DNA of 33,318 nt from Luminiphilus sp. (GTDB lineage: Bacteria; Pseudomonadota; Gammaproteobacteria; Pseudomonadales; Halieaceae), in assembly GCA_029242325.1 (NCBI GenBank), contig JAQWUD010000043.1, forward strand, positions 1 to 33,318. Reading direction: 5' to 3'. This document shows, piece by piece, positions 25,016 to 32,694 of the stretch. The notes beneath the pieces were generated by a model, which was not told the origin of the DNA, made no database searches, and saw nothing but the letters and a program-made list of their open reading frames with translations. Numbering within the stretch: the first letter of the stretch is position 1; each line of letters begins with the position of its first letter. The position numbers were made by a program, and so were the translations under genes.

Positions 25016-26923
25016 TCAGAGTGCCTGTTGGGTCATGCTGGGCTGGGTGCTTCCAGCGATTGAGATGATGTCGTCTGCTGTCAGCCCGGCCAATTGACGG
25101 CATTCGTTCTGGCCGGCGTGAGCAATGAAGTGATCGGGTATGCCAACTTGCCGCACCGCACAGGTGACGCCAGAGGCCGCGAGAAATTCTGCTACGGCGC
25201 TGCCCGCGCCTCCAGCGATTGCGTTTTCCTCGAGTGTGATCAGGCAGTCATGGTCCTCAACAAGCGACAGGATCATTTGTTCATCGAGCGGCTTCACCCA
25301 CCGCATGTCGACAACCGAAGCATTCAGTGTTTCGGCGGCGATTAACGCCTGATCGAGCAACACGCCGAAATTCAAGATCGCCACATTGGCGCCCTGCCGG
25401 ATCATCTGCGCTTTACCCACAGCCACCGTATTCAGGTCCGGTTCCAGCGCCGCCCCGGTGCCCTCTCCGCGAGGGTAGCGGACCGCAGCCGGCCCGTCGT
25501 GCAACCAGGCGCTTTGCAATATCTTGCGGCACTGGGCTTCATCGCTGGGTACGCCGATAACCATGTTGGGGACACAGCGAAGGAAGGATAGATCGAACGT
25601 GCCATGGTGCGTCGGCCCGTCTTGGCCCACTAAACCGGCGCGATCAATAGCAAAAGTGACATCCAGGTTTTGTAGTGCCACGTCGTGAATCAGCTGATCG
25701 TAGCCGCGCTGCAGGAACGTGGAATAAATCGCCAGGACGGGTTTCAACCCATCGCAGGCCATGCCCGCTGCCAGCGTCACGGAATGTTGCTCGGCGATGG
25801 CAACGTCGTAGAATCGCCCGGGATATTGCTTGGCATAGCCCACCATGCCAGAACCCTCACACATGGCGGGGGTAATCCCCACGACACGCTCATCTGCTGC
25901 GGCCAAGTCGCAGAGCCATTGCCCAAAGACGTCCTGGTATTTGGGCGCCTTCGGCTTGACGGGGGTAGGGGTGTTGGGAGCGGCTTTGGCGGGCTCGAGC
26001 TTGTTGATAGCGTGATACCCGATCGGGTCCCGTTCTGCGGGCGCGAAGCCTTTACCTTTGATCGTTCGGATGTGTAGAAACTGAGGGCCTGTAAGATCGA
26101 GCATCAGCCGAAGGGTGCTCACCAACTGCGGTAGATCATGTCCATCCAATGGTCCGATATAGTGCCAGCCCAATTCCTCAAACATGGTGCCGGGGGCCAC
26201 CATCCCTTTCATATGCTCTTCGGTTCTCTTCGCCAGATCCCATGCGCCACGGACATGCCCCAGAATTTTTTTGGAACCCTCGCGCAGCGCAGTGTAGGTT
26301 TTGCTGGCCCATATCTTGGCGAAATAAGTTGCGAGGCCACCGGTGTTGTGCCCGATCGACATCTGGTTGTCGTTGAGAATGACCAACATGTTCGGTCGCT
26401 CGTGTCCGGCATGCGCGAGGGCTTCAAAAGCCATACCACCCGTGATAGCACCATCACCGATTACCGCGACGACCTTGCGATCAATACCTTGCTTTTCAGC
26501 GGCAAGCGCCATGCCCATGGCCGCTGAAATACTAGTAGAGGAATGGCCTACGCCAAAGGTATCAAACGGGCTCTCGCTGCGTTTCGGAAAGCCTGATAAA
26601 CCCTCGATTTGGCGCATGGTGCCCATGCGATCGCGCCGCCCCGTGAGAATTTTATGCGGGTAGGTTTGGTGCCCAACATCCCAGACGATCCGATCGTGAG
26701 GCGTATTGAGGACATGGTGCAGCGCGACGGTGAGCTCCACCACGCCAAGCCCTGCACCGAAGTGGCCGCCCGTGCCCGCCACGGAATAGAGAAGATCGTG
26801 TCGCAGCTCCTCAGCGAGTCGAACAAGCTCGCGGCTCTCCAATCCCCCCAGTTTGCTGACCCCTCCCGAAACACCGTCCAGCAATGGGGTGTCCGGCCGG
26901 ATTGTTGGCAGTTCTTCAATCAT
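25016..26923 (-). CDS. dxs: 1-deoxy-D-xylulose-5-phosphate synthase
   Basis: A 635-residue thiamine-diphosphate enzyme that starts the MEP isoprenoid pathway from pyruvate and glyceraldehyde-3-phosphate. Motifs: T-G-G-H-F-G-A-G-L near 48, V-W-D-V-G-H-Q near 79, G-H-S-S-T-S-I-S, the cofactor motif V-I-G-D-G-A-I-T-G-G-M-A-F, and D-R-A-G-L-V-G-Q-D-G-P-T-H-H-G in the Pyr domain. The ATG at 26923 fits the family N-terminus; ATG 26935 would add 4 residues. In many gammaproteobacteria the order is xseB-ispA-dxs; here dxs comes first. Confidence 0.96.
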   Translation of the reverse strand: MIEELPTIRPDTPLLDGVSGGVSKLGGLESRELVRLAEELRHDLLYSVAGTGGHFGAGLGVVELTVALHHVLNTPHDRIVWDVGHQTYPHKILTGRRDRMGTMRQIEGLSGFPKRSESPFDTFGVGHSSTSISAAMGMALAAEKQGIDRKVVAVIGDGAITGGMAFEALAHAGHERPNMLVILNDNQMSIGHNTGGLATYFAKIWASKTYTALREGSKKILGHVRGAWDLAKRTEEHMKGMVAPGTMFEELGWHYIGPLDGHDLPQLVSTLRLMLDLTGPQFLHIRTIKGKGFAPAERDPIGYHAINKLEPAKAAPNTPTPVKPKAPKYQDVFGQWLCDLAAADERVVGITPAMCEGSGMVGYAKQYPGRFYDVAIAEQHSVTLAAGMACDGLKPVLAIYSTFLQRGYDQLIHDVALQNLDVTFAIDRAGLVGQDGPTHHGTFDLSFLRCVPNMVIGVPSDEAQCRKILQSAWLHDGPAAVRYPRGEGTGAALEPDLNTVAVGKAQMIRQGANVAILNFGVLLDQALIAAETLNASVVDMRWVKPLDEQMILSLVEDHDCLITLEENAIAGGAGSAVAEFLAASGVTCAVRQVGIPDHFIAHAGQNECRQLAGLTADDIISIAGSTQPSMTQQAL

Positions 26924-26966
26924 GCGCCGGATCATACCCCAACTACTTGATTTGCGACGCGTAAAA

Positions 26967-27374
26967 TTAAGGCGCGTCAAATTGTTTCCGAAGGCGCTCT
27001 AGCGCCTTTCGTTCATGCTTGCCCGGCTTTTGCGTTGGGCGAGCCAGGGCGCCAGCTGCCTTGCGCGCCTCTGCCGCGCGCGCACGTCGGCCGATGCTGG
27101 CTTCAGTTTCCTCATAAAGTGTCTGTGCGATCGGCGCAGCCCGCCGCTGCTCGCTGATCGCCTGCACGACGATTTCGTATTCGTCCCAGCCTTTACGGAT
27201 TCGGAGTACGTCCCCAACGCTAATTTCCCGAGAAACTTTCACCCGCTGCCCGGTGAGCTGCACCTTGCCACCCACAATTGCATTTTTCGCCAGGGTTCGC
27301 GTTTTAAAGAACCGTGCGGCCCACAGCCATTTGTCGATGCGGGCCTTCACAGCCTTGGTGTTGGGGTCAGTCAA
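26967..27374 (-). CDS. hslR: Heat-shock protein 15 (ribosome-associated, S4 domain)
   Basis: A 135-residue Hsp15 with an S4 RNA-binding domain: R-I-D-K-W-L-W-A-A-R-F-F-K-T-R near 12-26, then G-G-K-V-Q-L-T-G-Q-R-V-K. A basic C-terminal tail follows. Hsp15 binds free 50S subunits carrying a stalled nascent chain and helps recycle them. It overlaps the end of yrfG by 8 bases, matching the E. coli yrfG-hslR order. Confidence 0.94.
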   Translation of the reverse strand: MTDPNTKAVKARIDKWLWAARFFKTRTLAKNAIVGGKVQLTGQRVKVSREISVGDVLRIRKGWDEYEIVVQAISEQRRAAPIAQTLYEETEASIGRRARAAEARKAAGALARPTQKPGKHERKALERLRKQFDAP

Positions 27375-28071
27375 CGCGAGGCAGCCCTTCTAGGATTTCA
27401 TCGAAATGAAGAATTGCAGGGAATTGGGTGTGCTCGCGAATAGCCCGACTGGAGTCCGGTTGCCGCAGGGTGATGAGATGCGACACGCCAAAGTGATGTG
27501 CAGATTGGAGCACATGCTCAGAATCATCAACAAACAGAGTTCGACGTGGGTTAAATGCTCTGCGCTGTGTTAGCGCGTCCCAAAATGCCGGTGTCTCTTT
27601 GGGGGCGCCCAGTTCGTGGGAGGTCAGCATCAGATCAAACCATTGTGTCAGGGGGAGCTTTTCAGCTTTCATTTCCAGTGTAACGGGGTGGGCGTTTGTG
27701 ATCAGAACAACATCCAGATGGCTGGCATGCAACCTTTGCAGAAATAACTTCGCCCGAGGCCGCCAGCGGATGCCATCGGTGTAATTCGCCTTAATCGTTG
27801 GGATATTTAGTTCGAGTCTGTTGCCCCAATAATCCAGGCAGTACCAGTTCAGTTTGCCTTGCTGTTCGGCAAAAACTGGCGCCAGCGTCGTCTGGCTGGC
27901 CACCACGTCGAGACCTCGCTGGCGACCCCAATGCTCAGGAATCACCGTGCCCCAGAAATGGTTATCAAACTCCAGATCCAGTAGCGTGCCGTCCATATCC
28001 AGCAAAACCGTATCGAGTTTTGACCAGTCGACGGCTGTGACGGAATGAGAGTGGGAAACAGTAAGTGCCAT
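27367..28071 (-). CDS. yrfG: HAD-family GMP/IMP nucleotidase YrfG
   Basis: A 234-residue HAD hydrolase closely resembling E. coli YrfG, which dephosphorylates GMP and IMP. Motif I is D25-M-D27-G-T-L-L-D, followed by the family-specific F-D-N-H-F-W and L-N-W-Y-C-L-D-Y-W. Motif II is the I-T-N-A-H-P segment, and motif IV is L-F-V-D-D-S-E. The ATG at 28071 is only 19 bases from the divergent cysQ start. Confidence 0.92.
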   Translation of the reverse strand: MALTVSHSHSVTAVDWSKLDTVLLDMDGTLLDLEFDNHFWGTVIPEHWGRQRGLDVVASQTTLAPVFAEQQGKLNWYCLDYWGNRLELNIPTIKANYTDGIRWRPRAKLFLQRLHASHLDVVLITNAHPVTLEMKAEKLPLTQWFDLMLTSHELGAPKETPAFWDALTQRRAFNPRRTLFVDDSEHVLQSAHHFGVSHLITLRQPDSSRAIREHTQFPAILHFDEILEGLPRVD

Positions 28072-28090
28072 CGAGTGCTACCCTGTAGCC

Positions 28091-28987
28091 ATGAGCGATC
28101 CCCACTATAGCGGCAACCCTGTTCTTGATGGAGCGCTGCAACAGACAAATCTGACTTTTTCGCAATTGCTGTCGGCGCTTCGCCGCCTGGCTGCTGATGC
28201 TTCGCAATGTGTGCTGGATCTTTATGCGGTGGCAGGTGAGGTGGCTGTGACGCAGAAGTCAGATGCAAGTCCCGTTACCGAGGCTGACCACGCCTCGCAT
28301 CGACTCATTTGCAATGCGCTTCAGGCGCTGACACCCGCCATCCCGATTTTATCGGAGGAGTCTACGCTGGAGCAGTTGATTGGGCGCAGGGATTGGCCAG
28401 TGTGCTGGATGATTGATCCACTGGACGGTACACGGGAGTTCATTGAGGGCACTGGCGAATTCACTATCAACATTGCGCTGATCGTTCAGGCGGAGTCGGT
28501 CATGGGCGTGATTGCCGCCCCCAACCGAGGTTACGTTGACGTGGGCGTTCCAGGTTGGGGCGCGCGCCGCTACACCCTCGATGAGGGTGATGGTGATGGG
28601 AAACTCTTACAAACTCGGCGGCTGGATACAGCCTCCCCGCTCACAATGTCTGCCAGTGCGCGACATCGCGAGGAGAGGGTAAAGGTGATGATGGATCGCT
28701 TGTCACCTTTGGCCAAGGGGGCGCAGCGATTGGATGCGGGCAGTGCGCTGAAGTTTAACGATCTGGTGTCCGGACGGGCGGATGTCTATCCCCGCACCTC
28801 CCCTTGTTATGAATGGGATCTGGCGGCTGGCGACGCGCTGGTGCGCGCGGCGGGGGGCAGGGTCACCACGCTTGAGGGAAGCGCTATTCGCTATAACCAG
28901 TGGGACAGCCTGAAGGCACCCAAGTTTATTGCGGCTGCGGACCCCGATATTCCGTATACCGAAGTGATGCGGGATCCCGAGATGTAG
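28091..28987 (+). CDS. cysQ: 3'(2'),5'-bisphosphate nucleotidase CysQ
   Basis: A 298-residue lithium-sensitive phosphatase of the inositol monophosphatase superfamily that hydrolyses 3'-phosphoadenosine-5'-phosphate from sulfate assimilation. Metal-site motifs: L-S-E-E-S near 93 and W-M-I-D-P-L-D-G-T-R-E-F near 105-117. The third aspartate lies in Y-E-W-D-L-A-A-G-D near 240. It is longer than E. coli CysQ (246), mostly through about 25 extra N-terminal residues, so the start at 28091 is less certain than the rest. Confidence 0.93.
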   Translation: MSDPHYSGNPVLDGALQQTNLTFSQLLSALRRLAADASQCVLDLYAVAGEVAVTQKSDASPVTEADHASHRLICNALQALTPAIPILSEESTLEQLIGRRDWPVCWMIDPLDGTREFIEGTGEFTINIALIVQAESVMGVIAAPNRGYVDVGVPGWGARRYTLDEGDGDGKLLQTRRLDTASPLTMSASARHREERVKVMMDRLSPLAKGAQRLDAGSALKFNDLVSGRADVYPRTSPCYEWDLAAGDALVRAAGGRVTTLEGSAIRYNQWDSLKAPKFIAAADPDIPYTEVMRDPEM

Positions 28988-29009
28988 CATGCTAGGGCGC
29001 AGCCGACGC

Positions 29010-29039
29010 TTGTCAGCTTTGCCAAAGCGCAGTTAGATT
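29010..29039 (+). promoter_or_regulatory. Possible promoter for the DUF465 gene
   Basis: TTGTCA (29010-29015), an 18-base spacer and TAGATT (29034-29039) stand in the 82-base gap after cysQ and would place transcription start about 25 bases before the ATG. Confidence 0.3.
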
Positions 29040-29069
29040 TAAGCGGAAAGCGTTGGTTTAGGGTGAGAC

Positions 29070-29303
29070 ATGACAGATCGAGTGGAACCAGATCAATCGG
29101 CAGCCAATGAGGAGCTTTCTCTCTCTGAGCGGTTAGGGTTATTACAAAATCAGCATAGAGGACTGGATCAGAAGATCACCGATTTACAGACTCGTCCCTG
29201 GCAAAACCAATTGCTCGTTCAGCGTTTAAAAAAAGAGAAGCTTAGAATCAAGGATGCGATCAAGCGCTTGAAAGACGAAATGATTCCCGATCTGAACGCC
29301 TGA
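29070..29303 (+). CDS. DUF465 family small coiled-coil protein
   Basis: A 77-residue charged helical protein of the DUF465/YdcH type. It has the family pattern H-R-G-L-D-Q-K-I near 34-41 and a C-terminal L-K-K-E-K-L-R-I-K-D-A-I-x-R-L helix typical of these proteins. Function is not established. It starts with ATG at 29070 and ends directly against the stop of ogt on the other strand (29304). Confidence 0.85.
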   Translation: MTDRVEPDQSAANEELSLSERLGLLQNQHRGLDQKITDLQTRPWQNQLLVQRLKKEKLRIKDAIKRLKDEMIPDLNA

Positions 29304-29780
29304 TTAATCGCTCACCACGCACCCTTCCAACTGCAGCAATGTTTCCTTGATAGTGAGGCCTCCTGTGAATCCTGTGAGGCTGCGGTCGCTGCCAATAACG
29401 CGATGGCAGGGCACAATGATCGGAATCGGGTTGCGGCCAACAGCTCCCCCTACCGGTCGCGCAGCGCGCGGGCGACCCACTGCCACGGCGATGTCGGCAT
29501 AGCTCACGGTATGGCCAAAAGGGATGGCCACCAGTGCCCTCCAAACGGCCTCCTGAAAAGAAGTCCCCTCCCAGGCAAGCGGTATCGAGAAGTGGGTAAG
29601 GTCTCCCCTGAAATAGGCAGACAGCTCTTGCTTGCTTTGCTCCAAAATAGGATGAGAGCGCTTTGGTTTGCACTGGCGCAGATTTGCATCAGGAAAGCGG
29701 ATGCTGGTGAGACCCAAGTCTGTGGCCGATAATTGCAGCACACCCATGGGCGTCGCCAGCGAATCACAGCAGAGGGTCAC
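29304..29780 (-). CDS. ogt: Methylated-DNA--protein-cysteine methyltransferase
   Basis: A 158-residue suicide repair protein that removes O6-methylguanine and O4-methylthymine. The active-site motif P-C-H-R-V-I-G is intact, with the arginine-finger region Y-A-D-I-A near 94 and G-G-A-V-G-R-N-P before it. GTG at 29780 is chosen: it overlaps the upstream stop as GTGA and has AAGGTGG upstream. It is coupled to the small membrane-protein gene before it. Confidence 0.93.
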   Translation of the reverse strand: MTLCCDSLATPMGVLQLSATDLGLTSIRFPDANLRQCKPKRSHPILEQSKQELSAYFRGDLTHFSIPLAWEGTSFQEAVWRALVAIPFGHTVSYADIAVAVGRPRAARPVGGAVGRNPIPIIVPCHRVIGSDRSLTGFTGGLTIKETLLQLEGCVVSD

Positions 29781-30133
29781 AGGTTTCCCACCTTTGTTGA
29801 CTGAAGGTCCGCGGGGGCAAGCAGGATGCCCATGCAAAGCAGTAGCGTCGGCAGCTCAAGCCAATGGGTGAGGGTTGAGCGACTGTCTACGGCGAGCCAT
29901 TCGGGGAGCGTTGTGCCACAGAGTAAGGCTGTCAGCACTAGGCTCAGCCGCTGTGTGCCCATCAATCCCAATCCGAGCAAAACAAACAGTACACCCCGCC
30001 CGGCCTCAGTCAACTGCCTCTCAGACAGTGGGTTATGCCATAAGGCAGCGATCAGCAGCACACCGATGACCAGCGCCAGTATCATGGTCAGGAGCCGCAG
30101 TTTTTCCCGTACTTTGGGTAACGCAACGGGCAT
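29777..30133 (-). CDS. Small inner-membrane protein upstream of ogt
   Basis: A 118-residue protein of unknown family with three to four hydrophobic segments (near residues 16-33, 48-65, 66-78 and 90-105) and a basic N-terminus (V-R-E-K-L-R). An ATG at 30133 with GGAT upstream is preferred over a longer GTG reading from 30184. The stop overlaps the ogt start, so both proteins are probably made together, but no functional link is visible. Confidence 0.6.
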   Translation of the reverse strand: MPVALPKVREKLRLLTMILALVIGVLLIAALWHNPLSERQLTEAGRGVLFVLLGLGLMGTQRLSLVLTALLCGTTLPEWLAVDSRSTLTHWLELPTLLLCMGILLAPADLQSTKVGNL

Positions 30134-30276
30134 GGTTATCCATCTATCTAGTCTCCAACTCAAAATAACACGTGCTTCACTCACGTTGGGCGCTTTGAGG
30201 AGAATTAGGAAGCAAAGCGCTCAAGGCGCGCGCATCCATGCGCTGATGAGTCTGGCTCCTTCGGTATGATGGCGAG

Positions 30277-31083
30277 ATGACGATGGCCCCTTTGGACAAC
30301 ACGATGATTACCCGGTCGCTTTCCGATGATGCCTCTCGGGTGTTGCGGGTGATCGTCCGGCAGTCGGTCGGTTCTACGAACGATGAAATTAGAGCGCTGG
30401 CTGATGCGGACAGCTTCCACGGGTCGGTGGTGCTGGCAGAGGAGCAGACGCAGGGGCGCGGGCGCCGCGGACGGATGTGGCACAGCCCTGCGATTGCTAA
30501 TGTCTACTGTTCTATGGGCTGGCAGTTTTCTCACTCAACGCCACACTTATCAGGCTTGAGTCTCGCGGTGGGTGCGATCGTGGCCGATATGCTGACCTCG
30601 GAATATAAAGTGGATGCCCAGCTGAAATGGCCTAATGACATCTTTTTCAGTGGCCGCAAATTAGGTGGCATATTGATAGAAATTTGCGGCAGCAATAAAG
30701 GAAGGCAGCAGGTCGTGATTGGTCTGGGTTTGAACATTGACATGCCTGAACAGGCTAACAGCGCGATTAATCGACCGTGGACGGATCTGCGCGAGATCCT
30801 CGGAAGGGGAGTTGACCGAAATGAATTGGTCGCGGCGCTGCTGACTGAACTCGCTGCCGGGATGGCGCGTTTTGGAGACGGGGGGTTGGCCCCCTGGCTG
30901 AACGCCTGGCGGCAGCGTGATTTTTTGAAAGGACGTGCGGTCGTCGTCGATGGCACGCCGCCAGTATCGGGAATTGCCGCTGGGATAGATGACAGCGGAG
31001 CGCTGATCGTGGAGACTGAAGTCGGGCCACAGTCTGTCGCAGGAGGAGAAGCAAGCTTGTTGGAAATTGGATCCCTTCGGTGA
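30277..31083 (+). CDS. birA: Biotin--[acetyl-CoA-carboxylase] ligase, no HTH domain
   Basis: A 268-residue biotin protein ligase that charges BCCP of acetyl-CoA carboxylase. The ligase motifs are clear: S-T-N-D-E near 33, G-R-G-R-R-G-R-M-W-H near 61-70 (biotinyl-AMP loop), K-W-P-N-D-I near 115 and G-G-I-L-I-E. The C-terminal SH3-like domain is present. The N-terminal winged helix of bifunctional BirA (321 residues in E. coli) is absent, and the upstream sequence does not encode one in another frame. It therefore should not repress bio genes itself. The stop overlaps the coaX start (GTGA). Confidence 0.94.
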   Translation: MTMAPLDNTMITRSLSDDASRVLRVIVRQSVGSTNDEIRALADADSFHGSVVLAEEQTQGRGRRGRMWHSPAIANVYCSMGWQFSHSTPHLSGLSLAVGAIVADMLTSEYKVDAQLKWPNDIFFSGRKLGGILIEICGSNKGRQQVVIGLGLNIDMPEQANSAINRPWTDLREILGRGVDRNELVAALLTELAAGMARFGDGGLAPWLNAWRQRDFLKGRAVVVDGTPPVSGIAAGIDDSGALIVETEVGPQSVAGGEASLLEIGSLR

Positions 31084-31823
31084 CCCATTCCTCACTTTTT
31101 TTGCTGCTGGATGTTGGCAACTCGGCGATCAAATGGCGCCTGGGGGATGCCGCCAGCCTGTTGGAGGCAGGCGGCGAATGTGACGGTCAGGCGGCGCTAT
31201 GCAAGGCAGTGGCGGGCTTGGATTGGGGATGTGTAGCGGTAGCCAGTGTGGCGGGTGACGCAATAGATGAGGCGTTGGTCGGTGCTTTGCAGTCCGTCAG
31301 AGACGCCCCCTGCTGGCGTGCCCAGCCCCAGCGCGAATGTCTGGGACTCACTAACGGTTACCCCGATCCGGGTACGATGGGGGTAGATCGCTGGGTCGCG
31401 ATGATTGGTGCTTGGCGCGAGCTGGGCGGCCCCCTGTGCATTATTGACGCGGGCACGGCCACGACCGTCGACTTGGTGAACCAAGATGGCCGTCATGAGG
31501 GGGGGTTTATTCTGCCGGGTGCTGATTTGATGCGCCACGCATTGAGTTCGGGCACGGGGCGGATTCGCGTTGCCGCGCTGTCTGCCTCCGGCATGAGACC
31601 TGGCACGAGCACACAAGAGTGCGTGTCCGCAGGGGCCTGGCGGGCGACCTTTGGCGCTGTGCAATCTGTGCTGTCTGATTTCCCGCAGCATCGTGCAGTG
31701 ATTACGGGCGGTAATGCGTCGCATTTGCTGTCGTTGGGCTTGGTAGCCGAGTACAGGCCAAATGTGGTCATGGAGGGTTTGAGACTTAGCGTGATACAAC
31801 AGCTTGACGATCGCGCGCCCTGA
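31080..31823 (+). CDS. coaX: Type III pantothenate kinase
   Basis: A 247-residue CoaX, the first enzyme of coenzyme A synthesis, of the ASKHA fold. Motifs: L-D-V-G-N-S-A-I-K-W near 10-19, G-V-D-R-W near 100 and I-I-D-A-G-T-A-T-T-V-D near 121-131. The start is GTG at 31080, overlapping the birA stop. In E. coli the equivalent slot after birA holds the unrelated CoaA, and both types are followed by the tRNA-tufB cluster. Here only a broken tRNA follows, 58 bases downstream. Confidence 0.96.
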   Translation: MTHSSLFLLLDVGNSAIKWRLGDAASLLEAGGECDGQAALCKAVAGLDWGCVAVASVAGDAIDEALVGALQSVRDAPCWRAQPQRECLGLTNGYPDPGTMGVDRWVAMIGAWRELGGPLCIIDAGTATTVDLVNQDGRHEGGFILPGADLMRHALSSGTGRIRVAALSASGMRPGTSTQECVSAGAWRATFGAVQSVLSDFPQHRAVITGGNASHLLSLGLVAEYRPNVVMEGLRLSVIQQLDDRAP

Positions 31824-31881
31824 GGGGATCATTCGCCCCCGCCGGAAAGTAGTGCTGTCTGATTTCGGCGTGTTGTGTAGG

Positions 31882-31935
31882 GCTGGCGTAGCTCAGTAGG
31901 TAGAGCAGCTGATTTGTAAGACCTCGGAGATCAGC
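31882..31935 (+). pseudogene. Truncated tRNA-Thr(UGU), 5' part only
   Basis: Bases 31882-31919 match a tRNA-Thr perfectly: acceptor strand GCTGGCG, D-arm, anticodon-stem strand GCTGA and loop TTTGTAA with anticodon TGT at 31915-31917. The next 11 bases (31920-31930) are foreign, then TCAGC (31931-31935), which could be the other stem strand. No variable loop, T-arm or 3' acceptor strand follows anywhere to 33318. This is the thrU position after birA-coaX, so the break disrupts a normally essential tRNA cluster. Either the chromosome is rearranged here or the sequence is chimeric. Confidence 0.8.
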
Positions 31936-31937
31936 TT

Positions 31938-32315
31938 TCACTCGCCGCAAGCGTAAGAAAACCTTCGCATTTTCCCCTTCGCTAAAATCCGTTTTTGCAT
32001 TCCTGAACCTATACCGAAGCCCCAGAGGCATAGGCTGATTGGCAACTGTTGCTGGGCTTCCAGTTTGAGACAGACGATTACTGAACTTATACCGAGCTTT
32101 GATAAAAGCAGTGCTTTGTCGGAGTCTGGAGTGTTGTGCGCCCTAATACAGAGAGCCTGGGTAAGTACTTTGGAAAAGTGGCGAAAGGCTATTGCAGCTT
32201 GCGTGGACGGGGAGATTTCCACGAGTTCCGGCTTGTGTTTCTCCAGCCACAGCCGCTTCTCGCACTGCCATCCGGATATCAGCTTAGATTTTGAAAGATA
32301 AATTTGTCGCGACAT
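31938..32315 (-). pseudogene. N-terminal remnant of a DUF2779-type protein
   Basis: An open frame of 125 codons starts M-S-R-Q-I-Y-L-S-K-S-K-L and continues I-S-G-W-Q-C-E-K-R-L-W-L-E-K-H-K-P. This resembles the N-terminus of DUF2779 proteins (about 500 residues, Cas4-like nuclease-related). After about residue 45 resemblance fades, and the frame ends by running into the broken tRNA. No Shine-Dalgarno is visible. It is probably a decayed fragment of an accessory gene whose 3' part was lost at the tRNA junction; a short functional protein is less likely. Confidence 0.5.
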
Positions 32316-32355
32316 AATTTGATGATTCCACACACGTATTCAACCGAATTCTGGC

Positions 32356-32676
32356 CTACTCCACGCCACCCGATCCCACATAGGTTCCATCCGGAGCGAG
32401 ACTCGGCTCACCTCCCACATAGCTTCCATCGGGTGTTAATCTGGGATCGTTGCCAACATACGATCCATCAGGTGCTAATTCCGGATGACCTCCTACATAC
32501 GTTCCATCAGGAGCCAACCTCGGCTCACCGTCAACGTATGTACCATCTGGGGCAAGAAAACAGCTCTCGCCGCCTACGTAGCTGCCATCGGGACATAGTG
32601 TCTGGCCAAAGGTCGCAATTGAACAACTCAGTCCGAATATCGCAAGCCAACATATCATCAATTTTCTTAAAAACAT
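32356..32676 (-). CDS. Secreted small repeat protein (P-D-G-[ST]-Y-V-G-G repeats)
   Basis: A 106-residue protein with a hydrophobic N-terminal signal-like segment (about 5-24) followed by six tandem copies of a 13-residue unit, consensus L-A-P-D-G-T-Y-V-G-G-E-P-R. Five regular copies cover residues 41-105; the first, cysteine-bearing copy is at 27-40. Only short linkers exist, so the mature protein is essentially all repeat. The start ATG at 32676 has GGAG 7 bases upstream. Similar short repeat proteins occur in other proteobacteria, but I know of no established function. The copies differ at several bases, arguing for selection on the protein. Confidence 0.7.
   Translation of the reverse strand: MFLRKLMICWLAIFGLSCSIATFGQTLCPDGSYVGGESCFLAPDGTYVDGEPRLAPDGTYVGGHPELAPDGSYVGNDPRLTPDGSYVGGEPSLAPDGTYVGSGGVE
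32362..32556. repeat. Five tandem 39-bp coding repeats
   Basis: Five in-frame 39-bp units encode the 13-residue repeats of the small secreted protein. Units are imperfect and have no spacers, which separates them from a CRISPR array. Confidence 0.75.
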
Positions 32677-32694
32677 TTCGGATCTCCGAATCAA

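Noticed and set aside
32362-32556. Regular 39-bp direct repeats considered as a CRISPR array
   Set aside because: The units are contiguous, imperfect, in frame and without unique spacers; they encode a protein repeat.
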